The translations under genes and the position numbers were made by a program. Positions 41,409-48,871 of a stretch of DNA of 48,871 bases are shown here, in pieces. The stretch is from Hyphomicrobiales bacterium. GTDB taxonomy: Bacteria > Pseudomonadota > Alphaproteobacteria > Rhizobiales > Rhizobiaceae. The stretch is taken from positions 1 to 48,871 of the forward strand of contig JAJFHT010000031.1 of NCBI GenBank assembly GCA_021775495.1, written 5' to 3'. The notes below the pieces were generated by a model that searched no databases, was not told the origin of the DNA, and worked only from the letters and a program-made list of their open reading frames with translations. Every line of letters begins with the position of its first letter. The first letter of the stretch is position 1.

Positions 41409-43724
41409 ATGGCAACAAACGATGGAACTGCGGCGCAGGCCGAGCGAAGCTTATTCACGTTTCCCGATATCGGCCTTGCGGCAGTTTTTTCATGCACACT
41501 CTTTCTCAGTGCATTTCTGCTGTTTGCCGTTCAGCCAATGTTCGCCAAGATGGCGCTCCCACTTCTCGGCGGAGCGCCGAATGTCTGGAACACGGCGATG
41601 GTCTTCTTCCAGGCAACGTTGCTGGCTGGCTACGTGTATGCCCATCTTCTGTCGCGCTACGCGCCACTGGGTATACAGATCATCGCACATGTTTGTGTTC
41701 TCGCCGCTGGACTGGTGTTCCTGCCAATTGCTGTGGCGAGCGGCTGGACGCCGTCAACTGACACCCCGGCGCTTTGGCTCATCGGCCTGTTTGCACTGTC
41801 TCTCGGCATCCCGTTTTTCGCCATTTCCGCCAGCGCGCCTTTGCTGCAAAAATGGTTCTCCTACACCGATCATCACCAGGCCCATGATCCGTATTTTCTC
41901 TACGCTGCCAGCAACATGGGCAGCCTTCTGGCACTGGCAGCCTATCCGCTTGTCATAGAACCTAGCTTCGGATTGGCGGAACAGAGCCACTATTGGAAGG
42001 CTGGGTACATTTTCACGATCGGTGCAATCGCAGTCGTTGGAATTGCCGGGCTGAGACGCAATCGTTCCGAAAACAGCCAGAGTATTGCCGAGAAAATCAG
42101 GCCTGCGAAGTCCGAAGCCAAACCGACCTGGCATCAGAGGGTGTACTGGGTAGCACTGGCCTTCATACCGTCAAGCCTGATGCTGGGAGTCACATCTCAT
42201 CTAACCGCAAATGTTGCGGCAGCACCTTTTCTCTGGGTTGCACCGCTTGCTCTCTATTTGCTCACATTCATTTTTGCTTTCACGACCCGGCCCGTTCTGC
42301 CGACACGATTGGTTGAGGCCGTCTTTGTCCCGATGATCCTGATTGGTGTAATCTACGTTCAATTCGAAGTATTCTCTTTCGTCTTTACCGTCGCAGCGCA
42401 CCTGGCCGTCTTTTTTGCGATTGCGCAGCTTTGTCACAATCGCCTCGCTGCGCGGCGACCAGGCTCACATCACCTGACTGAGTATTTTCTATGTATTTCA
42501 GTTGGAGGGGTACTGGGCGGCGGATTCAACGCCCTTGCAGCACCGCTCCTGTTCAATCAGATTGTTGAATACCCGCTGATCCTGGTGCTCAGTGCATTTG
42601 CAATGGCAGTTGCATGGCCTACCTGGCGCGAAGCTAAAAATGGTCTGATCTGGGGAGCATCCATCTGTGCAGCAATGCTTGCGCTGCTCATTGTCACCCT
42701 TCAACTGATGGAAACCCATCAGATACTTGCCGGAATGATAATTTTCGGAATTGGTGCCATTGCTGTCTCAAGTCAAAAAAACCGCCCGTACAATTTTGCA
42801 GCCGGGCTAGCTGGAATGACCGCCGCAGTTATGGTTTTAAAACTTGTGCTTGCACCCGGCCATGAACGCTCTCTGGTTCAAGAGCGCAGTTTCTTCGGTG
42901 TTGTCCGTGTTGCTGAAACCATGAGCGATCAAGGTCGTATGAGGAAGTTCGTTCACGGAAGCACATTGCACAATCTTCAACTCGTCAACGCGGAGTCTAG
43001 CAGAGAACCACTGGCTTATTTCGCGAAAGAAGGCCCGTTCGGTCAGGCTGTCAGTTACCTGAGAGCAGATCGCGGCAAGTTGAATGTCGGTGTCATAGGG
43101 CTCGGCGCCGGGGCAATGGCGTGTCACGCCACGGCTGGTGAACAATGGACATATTATGAAATCGATCCCCTGATCGCCGATATGGCGACCTCCGGAACCA
43201 GTTTCACCTACATGTCCGCCTGTCAGCCGGATGCCGAGGTCAAAATCGGAGATGCCCGCCTTTTGATAGAAAAAGAGCCTGACGGATTTTTTGACCTCAT
43301 AATGGTCGATGCGTTCTCATCGGATTCAATTCCGGCGCATCTCATCACGCGCGAAGCGCTTGCGCTTTACCAAACCAAGCTGAAGGAAGGCGGCCTGGTT
43401 TTCTTCCACACCAGCAACCGTGCGGTTGATGTTACTTCGGTTGCCGTTTCCATTGCCAGGGATGCAGGATTCGACGCCCGGACGATCAAATACAAACCCG
43501 ATTCCGATACACCATTTGCCCGGCACAAATTTGCAACCGTTGCGGTTTTGGTCGGCGCCGAACCCGACCTCGATCGAATATTGGCGGACGCCAAGGAATG
43601 GCAATCCTTTGAACCGCACCGATACATTCGGCCCTGGACCGACGATTACTCAAATATTGTCAGCGCCATTGCTGCACATATTGACGGGGGCGGGCAATCA
43701 AAGACGGCCATCGATTCGAAATGA
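41409..43724 (+). CDS. Membrane protein fused to spermidine-synthase-like domain
   Basis: A 771-residue protein. Residues 20 to about 485 form some twelve or more hydrophobic segments starting FSCTLFLSAFLLFAVQPMFAKMALPLLGG, the typical start of the fused MFS/spermidine synthase group. Residues about 490-760 form a methyltransferase-like Rossmann domain: VGVIGLGAGAMACHA (SAM-binding glycine motif), YYEIDPLIADMA (acidic residue binding ribose) and DLIMVDAFSSDSIPAHLITREAL. Whether it makes polyamines is unknown, since the aminopropyltransferase active site is not well conserved in this group. ATG 41409 is preferred to 41367 as it follows AGGTG. Confidence 0.82.
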   Translation: MATNDGTAAQAERSLFTFPDIGLAAVFSCTLFLSAFLLFAVQPMFAKMALPLLGGAPNVWNTAMVFFQATLLAGYVYAHLLSRYAPLGIQIIAHVCVLAAGLVFLPIAVASGWTPSTDTPALWLIGLFALSLGIPFFAISASAPLLQKWFSYTDHHQAHDPYFLYAASNMGSLLALAAYPLVIEPSFGLAEQSHYWKAGYIFTIGAIAVVGIAGLRRNRSENSQSIAEKIRPAKSEAKPTWHQRVYWVALAFIPSSLMLGVTSHLTANVAAAPFLWVAPLALYLLTFIFAFTTRPVLPTRLVEAVFVPMILIGVIYVQFEVFSFVFTVAAHLAVFFAIAQLCHNRLAARRPGSHHLTEYFLCISVGGVLGGGFNALAAPLLFNQIVEYPLILVLSAFAMAVAWPTWREAKNGLIWGASICAAMLALLIVTLQLMETHQILAGMIIFGIGAIAVSSQKNRPYNFAAGLAGMTAAVMVLKLVLAPGHERSLVQERSFFGVVRVAETMSDQGRMRKFVHGSTLHNLQLVNAESSREPLAYFAKEGPFGQAVSYLRADRGKLNVGVIGLGAGAMACHATAGEQWTYYEIDPLIADMATSGTSFTYMSACQPDAEVKIGDARLLIEKEPDGFFDLIMVDAFSSDSIPAHLITREALALYQTKLKEGGLVFFHTSNRAVDVTSVAVSIARDAGFDARTIKYKPDSDTPFARHKFATVAVLVGAEPDLDRILADAKEWQSFEPHRYIRPWTDDYSNIVSAIAAHIDGGGQSKTAIDSK

Positions 43725-43775
43725 TTGAGCAGCAAAAAGGTAGCAGCAACATGCTCTGGCTCTCTGCTCTCCCGA

Positions 43776-45149
43776 TCAGTTGGTGATGATCTCCGGACCC
43801 ATCAGCGTCGTTGGCAGCCATGTCGAGATGATTGGCACGTAGGTGACCAGGATCAGGAACACGAACATGATGCCGACCCATGGCAGGGCGGCACGCACGA
43901 CATTCATCACCGACATTTGCGCCACCCCCGCCGTGACGAAGAGATTGAGCCCGACCGGCGGCGTAATCATCCCGATTTCCATGTTCACGACCATGATGAT
44001 GCCGAGATGGATCGGATCGATGCCGAGTTCGATGGCGATCGGGAACACCAGAGGCGCGACGATCACCAGCAGGCCCGACGGTTCCATGAACTGACCGCCG
44101 ATCAGCAAGATGATATTGACGATAACCAGGAACATGATCGGCCCGAATCCGGCCGCCAGCATGGCTTCCGTGATCGCCTGCGGGATTCTTTCTTCGGTCA
44201 GTACATGTTTGAGGATCAGCGCATTGGCAATGATGAACATCAGCATGATGGTCAGCCGGCCAGCTTCGAATAGGGTCTGTTTGGTATCCTCGTGGAACCA
44301 CACCGTCAGCAGGCTTTGCGGTTTCGACAGAAATGGGATGTTTTCGCCCTCCGAGACGCGCAACGGCCCCATATCCCGGTAGACGAAATTCGCGATGAAG
44401 AAGGCATAGACCGCGGCGACCGCGGCGGCTTCGGTCGGCGTGAAAATGCCGCCATAAATGCCGCCGAGGATTATCACGATGAGAAACAGGCCCCAGATGG
44501 CATCACGGGCAGATGCAAACACCTCGCCCCAGCCGGCCCAGGGTTGCGAAGGCAATCCGCGAAATCTGGCAACCGCATAGATCCCGGCCATCAACATCAG
44601 ACCGGCGATCAGGCCGGGGAATACTCCGGCCAGAAACATCCGCCCGACCGAAACATCCGTTGCGGCGGCATAGACCACCATGACGATCGACGGTGGAATG
44701 AGTATGCCCAGCGTTCCGGCGTTGCAGATCACACCGGCAGCAAACTCCTTCGTGTAACCGACCTGCCGCATGCCGGCTATGACGATCGTTCCGATCGCCA
44801 CGACGGTTGCCGGAGAAGAGCCGGAGAGCGCAGCAAACATCATGCAGGCAAACACCGAGGCGATCGCAAGCCCGCCCTGAAAATGGCCGACAACGGCGAT
44901 CGCAAAGCGGATGATGCGGCGCGCGACACCGCCGGTCGACATGAAACTCGATGCCAGGATGAAAAATGGAATTGCCAGCAGGGTATAGTGCCCGTCAAAG
45001 GCGGAAAACAGCGTCTGGGCCATCGATGCCAGCGATCCATCGGAATAGGTCACCAGGAAGACGATGCTCGACAGGCCGAGCGAAATTGCGATCGGCACGC
45101 CGATCATCATCAGGCCGATAACAAGGACGAACAGGAGGACGACTTCCAT
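43776..45149 (-). CDS. dctM: TRAP transporter large permease (DctM)
   Basis: A 457-residue membrane protein with about twelve to thirteen helices, the transport subunit of a tripartite ATP-independent periplasmic transporter. SGSSPATVVAIGTIVIAGMRQVGYTKEFAAG and CNAGTLGILIPPSIVMVVYA are DctM signatures; GGIYGGIFTPTEAAAVAAVYAF follows near residue 225. It drives dicarboxylate uptake with the sodium or proton gradient. It starts 3 bp after dctQ. Confidence 0.93.
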   Translation of the reverse strand: MEVVLLFVLVIGLMMIGVPIAISLGLSSIVFLVTYSDGSLASMAQTLFSAFDGHYTLLAIPFFILASSFMSTGGVARRIIRFAIAVVGHFQGGLAIASVFACMMFAALSGSSPATVVAIGTIVIAGMRQVGYTKEFAAGVICNAGTLGILIPPSIVMVVYAAATDVSVGRMFLAGVFPGLIAGLMLMAGIYAVARFRGLPSQPWAGWGEVFASARDAIWGLFLIVIILGGIYGGIFTPTEAAAVAAVYAFFIANFVYRDMGPLRVSEGENIPFLSKPQSLLTVWFHEDTKQTLFEAGRLTIMLMFIIANALILKHVLTEERIPQAITEAMLAAGFGPIMFLVIVNIILLIGGQFMEPSGLLVIVAPLVFPIAIELGIDPIHLGIIMVVNMEIGMITPPVGLNLFVTAGVAQMSVMNVVRAALPWVGIMFVFLILVTYVPIISTWLPTTLMGPEIITN

Positions 45150-45152
45150 GGC

Positions 45153-45791
45153 TCAGCCCCCCTTGTTCGATGGCTGGTCGGGCTCTTGTGTCACCTCCTC
45201 CAGCAGGTCTTCGGCTTCGTGACCGGCAATGATCAACTCCTGCCGATCGGTCAGGATTCGCCAGCCGACCTGCAGAAACCGCCAGGTCAATAGAGCCATG
45301 CTCAACGGCAGGACCGCATAGGGAATGAAGCGCGGCATTTTTTCATAGCGCTCGCCCTCGTTCAGCCAGTCAGACAGAAATTGAAGGAAACCCGGCATTG
45401 GCACGTCATTGGTTTCCAGGAAGGCGCGTTTGCCGATGAAAGGTGACCAGTAATCCCATGACCCCTTTAACAGCAGAATGCTGAATGCCAGACAGGCGGC
45501 AACGGCAATCAGGCTGAGCACTTTGCGCGTCCCGGGCGACACGGCCCGCACCAGTACATCGACACCGATGTGAAACGTGTGCTTGACACCGAAGGGCACG
45601 CCAAGAAGCACCATCCAGGCAAACAGGAATACCGTTGCTTCCAGCGCCCATAAGATGTTGCTGTTGAAGATGTAGCGGGCAATCACATTCGCGAAGGTGA
45701 TGAGGGTCATCGAGCCCAGCAGAACCGCGATCAGCGTCTCCTCGAACGCATCGGACCGGTTGCGTTCCGGATGTGTGGAATTACCTGTCAT
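45153..45791 (-). CDS. dctQ: TRAP transporter small permease (DctQ)
   Basis: A 212-residue four-helix membrane subunit. The conserved MVLLGVPFGVKHTFHIGVDVLV region (about residues 58-80) matches DctQ proteins. An extended central loop (ETNDVPMPGFLQFLSDWLNEGERYEK) is longer than in minimal DctQ proteins. ATG 45791 is chosen over the upstream frame because GGAGG lies ten bases before it. It links the binding protein DctP to DctM. Confidence 0.9.
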   Translation of the reverse strand: MTGNSTHPERNRSDAFEETLIAVLLGSMTLITFANVIARYIFNSNILWALEATVFLFAWMVLLGVPFGVKHTFHIGVDVLVRAVSPGTRKVLSLIAVAACLAFSILLLKGSWDYWSPFIGKRAFLETNDVPMPGFLQFLSDWLNEGERYEKMPRFIPYAVLPLSMALLTWRFLQVGWRILTDRQELIIAGHEAEDLLEEVTQEPDQPSNKGG

Positions 45792-45830
45792 GACCGGTCG
45801 TCCTCCCCTCCCGGTGATCCCCTTGCAGCG

Positions 45831-45860
45831 ATTGCGCGGCGGCACTGACCGCCGCGCAAT
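45831..45860 (-). terminator. Intercistronic stem-loop between dctP and dctQ
   Basis: A perfect 12-bp inverted repeat (ATTGCGCGGCGG with CCGCCGCGCAAT) around the loop CACTGA, 28 bp after the dctP stop codon. No T-run follows. It likely reduces read-through or protects the dctP message, giving an excess of binding protein. Confidence 0.75.
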
Positions 45861-45888
45861 GATTTCAACTCACAGAAATGCCGAAAGC

Positions 45889-46893
45889 TCAGCTGCCCTG
45901 ATTGGCTGACTGCGCTGCCTTGATCAGGTCAGCACCGATGTCACCTTCGAATTTGCCCCAGACCGGCTTCAAAGTATCGACCCAGGCCTTGCGCTGGTCT
46001 GCAGTCAGGGTTCTGACCACACCGCCTGATTCAATGATCTTCTGCTTGTTGGCTTCGTTAACCGCAAAGGATTCCTTGTTGCGGGCTTCGGTGACTTCCT
46101 TGAGGATCTGCGTCAACTGATCACGAACGTCCGGTTTCAAGCCCTCGTACCACTCGTCCGAGACCACGACGAGATAGTCGATTATGCCGTGGTTGGTTTC
46201 GGTCACACCGTCCTGAACCTCGAAGAACTTCTTGCCGTAGATGTTGGACCAGGTGTTTTCCTGACCATCGATGACCTTGGTCTGGAGCCCTCCATAAACC
46301 TCCTTGAACGACATTTTCTGCGGACTGGCACCAAGCTGCTCGAACTGGGCGACCAGAACGTCGGATGCCTGAACGCGGAACTTCAATCCCTTGGCATCCT
46401 CCGGCGAATTCAACGGCTTGGAGGCTGACATCTGCTTCATGCCGTTGTGCCAGAAGGCCATGCCCTTCAGACCGCGTCTGGTCATCGCATTTTTCAGCTT
46501 TTCACCATCTTCGGAGTTTTGAAAACGGTCGACGGCATTGATGTCCTCAAACAGGAACGGCAGATCGAAGAGGCGAAACTTCTTGGTGAATTTTTCGAAC
46601 TTCGAAAGGGAAGGTGCCGCCATCTGCACATCGCCATTGAGCATGGCTTCAAGCACTTTGTTGTCGTCGTAGAGGCTGGAATTCGGGAATACCTCCATGC
46701 AGGCCTTGCCGTCCATTTCCTCGTTCACCCGCTTTTCAAGCAAGGTGGCGGCGATGCCCTTGGGATGTTTGTCGGTATTCGTCACATGGCTGAATTTGAT
46801 GACGAGTTCTCCGTCATCGCAAGCGGCCAATGCACCGCTTGCCGAAATGGCGAGAATGCTTGCTGCAGCGGCAGCGATCTTCACAAAACGCAT
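45889..46893 (-). CDS. dctP: TRAP C4-dicarboxylate-binding protein (DctP)
   Basis: A 334-residue periplasmic binding protein. The signal peptide ends near residue 24 (SASGALA), followed by a cysteine. LVIKFSHVTNTDKHPKGIAATLLEKRVNE is the N-terminal signature. LKFRVQASDVLVAQFEQLGASPQKMSF contains the arginine that forms the salt bridge with the carboxylate, and IDGQENTWSNIYGKKFFEVQ is the usual DctP segment. Succinate, fumarate and malate are the likely ligands, supported by the DctB/DctD-like regulators next door. The ATG at 46893 has GGAGG eight bases upstream. Confidence 0.92.
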   Translation of the reverse strand: MRFVKIAAAAASILAISASGALAACDDGELVIKFSHVTNTDKHPKGIAATLLEKRVNEEMDGKACMEVFPNSSLYDDNKVLEAMLNGDVQMAAPSLSKFEKFTKKFRLFDLPFLFEDINAVDRFQNSEDGEKLKNAMTRRGLKGMAFWHNGMKQMSASKPLNSPEDAKGLKFRVQASDVLVAQFEQLGASPQKMSFKEVYGGLQTKVIDGQENTWSNIYGKKFFEVQDGVTETNHGIIDYLVVVSDEWYEGLKPDVRDQLTQILKEVTEARNKESFAVNEANKQKIIESGGVVRTLTADQRKAWVDTLKPVWGKFEGDIGADLIKAAQSANQGS

Positions 46894-46930
46894 AGGATAT
46901 TCCTCCCTGATATATGACACTGAGGCGATT

Positions 46931-46950
46931 GCGTTCCGTAACGGGAACGC
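46931..46950. promoter_or_regulatory. Inverted repeat upstream of dctP
   Basis: GCGTTCC-gtaacg-GGAACGC, a perfect 7-bp inverted repeat about 40 bp upstream of the dctP start. It may be an operator. No canonical sigma-54 element (GG-N10-GC) was found in the gap 46894-47113, although a sigma-54 activator gene lies next to it; TGGCGCG-N4-CGTTA is the nearest degenerate candidate and overlaps this repeat. Confidence 0.4.
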
Positions 46951-47113
46951 GCCACGTCCCTTTCAGCCGGCAATCTTACCGGTTTCAAGGGGCGTCGATG
47001 ACTGATCATACATCAAATCGAAATGAATCGCTGGCATGGGTGGATTTGGTGACAATCACTGGCCAAACCCGTGTCGGTTTCCACCCAAGCTGCGCGTGAA
47101 ACGCGTACGGCGT

Positions 47114-48466
47114 TCAGGAAGAGTCCGAGCCGGGACCAAAATCTTCCCGGTTGAGGCCGTATTTCTGCATCTTCTCGTACAGCGATTTACGCGACAGGCC
47201 GAGTGCATCATAGGTGTCTTTCAGCCGTCCGCTGTTTGCGGTCAGTTCAGCTGCGATAGCGCTTCGTTCAAATTCCGACACTCTCTGGGCCAGAGGCTCG
47301 TCTTGAACCGCTACCGCGGCGGCGCTGTCATTCAGACCGAGACCAAGTGCGAACCGATCCGCCGCATTGCGCAATTCACGCACATTACCAGGCCAGTCCC
47401 GACTTGCGACGGCGGCCAGAATTGCCGATGGCACCTCGGGCATATCGCGCCGATAGCGGGCGCAGGCTTCATTGAGCAGATGGATAAACAGACGCGGAAT
47501 ATCCTCCTTGCGCTGTTCCAGCGTTGGCATCCGCAATGTGATGACATTCAAACGATAGAGCAGATCGCTTCGAAACCGCCCCTGCCTGGCTTCCGTTTCG
47601 AGATCGGCCTTGCTTGCGGCAATGAAGCGGACATCGAGGTCGATCGGCTCGTTCGATCCAAGGCGGGTGATGCTGCGCTCCTGGATTACCCGCAACAATT
47701 TGACCTGCAATTCCGTCGGCATGCTTTCGATTTCGTCGAAAAATACAGTGCCGCCCTGCCCGTGCTCCAATTTGCCGTAACGCGCGCGTGTCGCACCCGG
47801 AAAGGCGCCGGCTTCATGTCCGAACAACTCGCTCTCGATCATGTGGGCCGGCAGTGCAGCACAGTTCAGGGCGATGAACGGCCGCTCGCCGCGCGCGCTG
47901 ATCGCATGCAACGCCCGCGCCGCGACTTCCTTTCCGGTTCCGGTCTCTCCGACAATCAGGATATCGGCATCGGTCTCGGCGACGGCCCTGATCTGCCGCC
48001 GCAACTCGACCATCACACCGGCCCGTCCCATGAGCCGCGCTTCGAGCCGGTCCCTCCCGGCAACAGCTGAACGCAGCGCGCGGTTTTCCAGCGTCAACCG
48101 TCGCTTGTCTATTGCTCTGCTGACAACATCGACCAGATGGTTCGATGAAAACGGCTTCTCGATAAAGTCATATGCCCCCAGCCGCATGGCCTCCACGGCC
48201 AGTTGCACATCGCCGTGACCGGTGACAAGCACAACGGGCTGTTCCGGGTCGATCTCCAGAACCCGTTGCATCAGTTCCATTCCGTCCATGCCCGGCATGC
48301 GGATGTCTGTGACCAGTACACCGGTATAGTTGCGGCTGATCAGATCGGACACCCGGTCGGCATTGGCGAAACACTCAACATCGAAATCGGCAAGATCGAG
48401 CGCCTGCTTGGCCGCCAGCCTCAGGTGGTCTTCGTCATCGACAAATACGACCTTGCCATTCTTCAT
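47114..48466 (-). CDS. dctD: DctD-like sigma-54-dependent response regulator
   Basis: A 450-residue NtrC-family activator. The receiver domain (about 5-120) has the phospho-acceptor Asp54 (VTDIRMPGMDG), acidic pocket Asp10-Asp11 and Lys104 (FIEKPF). The AAA+ domain has Walker A GETGTGKE (173-180), Walker B TVFFDEIE (240-247) and a sigma-54 loop reading GAFPGA (220-225) where most activators have GAFTGA. The C-terminal Fis-type helix-turn-helix is LTANSGRLKDTYDALGLSRKSLYEKM. Its start overlaps the kinase stop (ATGA). It presumably activates the adjacent TRAP operon when dicarboxylate is sensed. Confidence 0.9.
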   Translation of the reverse strand: MKNGKVVFVDDEDHLRLAAKQALDLADFDVECFANADRVSDLISRNYTGVLVTDIRMPGMDGMELMQRVLEIDPEQPVVLVTGHGDVQLAVEAMRLGAYDFIEKPFSSNHLVDVVSRAIDKRRLTLENRALRSAVAGRDRLEARLMGRAGVMVELRRQIRAVAETDADILIVGETGTGKEVAARALHAISARGERPFIALNCAALPAHMIESELFGHEAGAFPGATRARYGKLEHGQGGTVFFDEIESMPTELQVKLLRVIQERSITRLGSNEPIDLDVRFIAASKADLETEARQGRFRSDLLYRLNVITLRMPTLEQRKEDIPRLFIHLLNEACARYRRDMPEVPSAILAAVASRDWPGNVRELRNAADRFALGLGLNDSAAAVAVQDEPLAQRVSEFERSAIAAELTANSGRLKDTYDALGLSRKSLYEKMQKYGLNREDFGPGSDSS

Positions 48467-48871
48467 TCGGCGGCGACTTCCGCAATCGGCTCCGCGGCAT
48501 CCAGCGTGATGGTGAATTCCGCGCCGCCATCGGGGTGATTCGATGCTGAAAGATCGCCTCCGAAATCCTTGATAATATTGTAGGAAATCGACAAGCCCAG
48601 CCCAAGCCCCTTACTTGTTCCCTTGGTCGTGAAGAACGGATCGAACATCTGCTCGATCACGTCCTCCGGCAGTCCCGGCCCATTGTCTCGAACTTTGATG
48701 CGCACATGTTTGTCGGCAGCGACAACCGAAAGGAAAATCACAGGTGCCTTTTTGTTTTCCGAGGTGGCATCAAGCGCATTGCTAATCAGATTGACCAGAA
48801 CCTGCTGCAACCGCACCTGTCCGCCGCGCACCCACAGTTCGGATTGCGGAAGATCCAGCTTGGTGGACGCG
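48463..48871 (-). CDS. dctB: DctB-like sensor histidine kinase, C-terminal part
   Basis: The last 135 or so residues of a histidine kinase whose N-terminal sensor, transmembrane and phospho-acceptor parts lie outside the window. The ATP-binding motifs are complete: N box VNLISNALDA, G1 VRDNGPGLP, F box FDPFFTTK and G2 GLGLGLSISYNII. It overlaps the response regulator gene by four bases. Identification as DctB follows from the DctD-like partner and the TRAP genes. Confidence 0.85.
   Translation of the reverse strand, partial: ASTKLDLPQSELWVRGGQVRLQQVLVNLISNALDATSENKKAPVIFLSVVAADKHVRIKVRDNGPGLPEDVIEQMFDPFFTTKGTSKGLGLGLSISYNIIKDFGGDLSASNHPDGGAEFTITLDAAEPIAEVAAE

Noticed and set aside
44292-45293. 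Plus-strand frame of 333 codons opposite dctM/dctQ
   Set aside because: Its His/Arg/Asp-rich composition is the usual shadow of hydrophobic membrane codons.
46894-47113. Sigma-54 promoter upstream of dctP
   Set aside because: Expected from the adjacent DctD-like gene, but no GG-N10-GC element with acceptable flanks was found; only a degenerate candidate overlapping the inverted repeat.
47036-48070. Plus-strand frame of 344 codons opposite the DctD-like gene
   Set aside because: It is antisense to a response regulator with all motifs intact and shows no domain.
1-48871. CRISPR arrays, insertion sequences, tRNAs
   Set aside because: No regularly spaced direct repeats, no transposase-like frame with terminal repeats and no tRNA cloverleaf were seen on reading; a dedicated search could still reveal a diverged one.

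Overview
The window looks like a chromosomal segment of an alphaproteobacterium, most likely order Rhizobiales (Hyphomicrobiales). The evidence is a circularly permuted two-piece tmRNA gene with tag ANDNYAEARLAA, an alphaproteobacterial-type SspB next to it, a complete frcRBCAK-like fructose cluster, a RibN-type riboflavin transporter behind an FMN riboswitch, and the gene order ilvH/ilvI - miaA - serB - degP - hflC/hflK - folA/thyA. Base composition is moderately GC-rich, with more AT-rich stretches around the dinB-like gene (1-800) and the luxR remnant/spermidine-synthase-like gene (40300-43700). The TRAP dicarboxylate and peptide ABC systems suit a marine or soil heterotroph; genus cannot be decided by eye.

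Layout. 1-1121: a DinB-like gene and about 530 bp of unassigned DNA. 1122-4663 (minus): ilvI - EamA exporter - ilvH, preceded by an attenuator with a 16-codon, probably leaderless leader peptide rich in Ile/Leu/Val codons. 4723-8057: a membrane diguanylate cyclase, then miaA and serB diverging from overlapping start codons, then a GNAT acetyltransferase. 8038-13357 (minus): thyA-folA and hflK-hflC-DUF2065-degP, i.e. nucleotide synthesis followed by membrane/periplasmic protein quality control. 13466-15224: DUF2853 protein, ssrA (tmRNA), sspB and a ribbon-helix-helix protein, a trans-translation neighbourhood in which the tag and its ClpXP adaptor are adjacent. 15208-19728: a very long AsmA protein with a charged coiled-coil tail and an apparent CTG start.

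19848-23510: a D-lactate/glycolate-type FAD dehydrogenase, a hotdog thioesterase and a CLC antiporter. 23536-28571: frcK, frcA, frcC, frcB (minus) and divergent frcR (plus), with an inverted TTGACA pair between them. 28614-30711: MOSC protein and MarR regulator (minus), diverging from a secreted protein of unknown function across an unusually compact operator/promoter. 30799-31962: FMN riboswitch and ribN.

32146-40325: a catabolic module made of a FadR-type regulator, a Dpp/Opp ABC transporter (ATPase, permease-ATPase fusion, permease, binding protein) and, divergently, a DUF1028 protein plus an M20 carbamoylase/amidohydrolase. Two TTTATCATGA-type operator sites each overlap one of the divergent -10 elements. 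40405-41288: a LuxR-type regulator broken by several frameshifts. 41409-43724: a membrane protein fused to a spermidine-synthase-like domain. 43776-48871 (minus): a TRAP dicarboxylate transporter (DctM, DctQ, DctP) beside a DctD/DctB-like two-component system, the kinase running off the window. A recurring theme is a strong intercistronic stem-loop directly after the binding-protein gene in all three transport operons (frc, dpp, dct). No CRISPR array, insertion sequence or tRNA was recognised.
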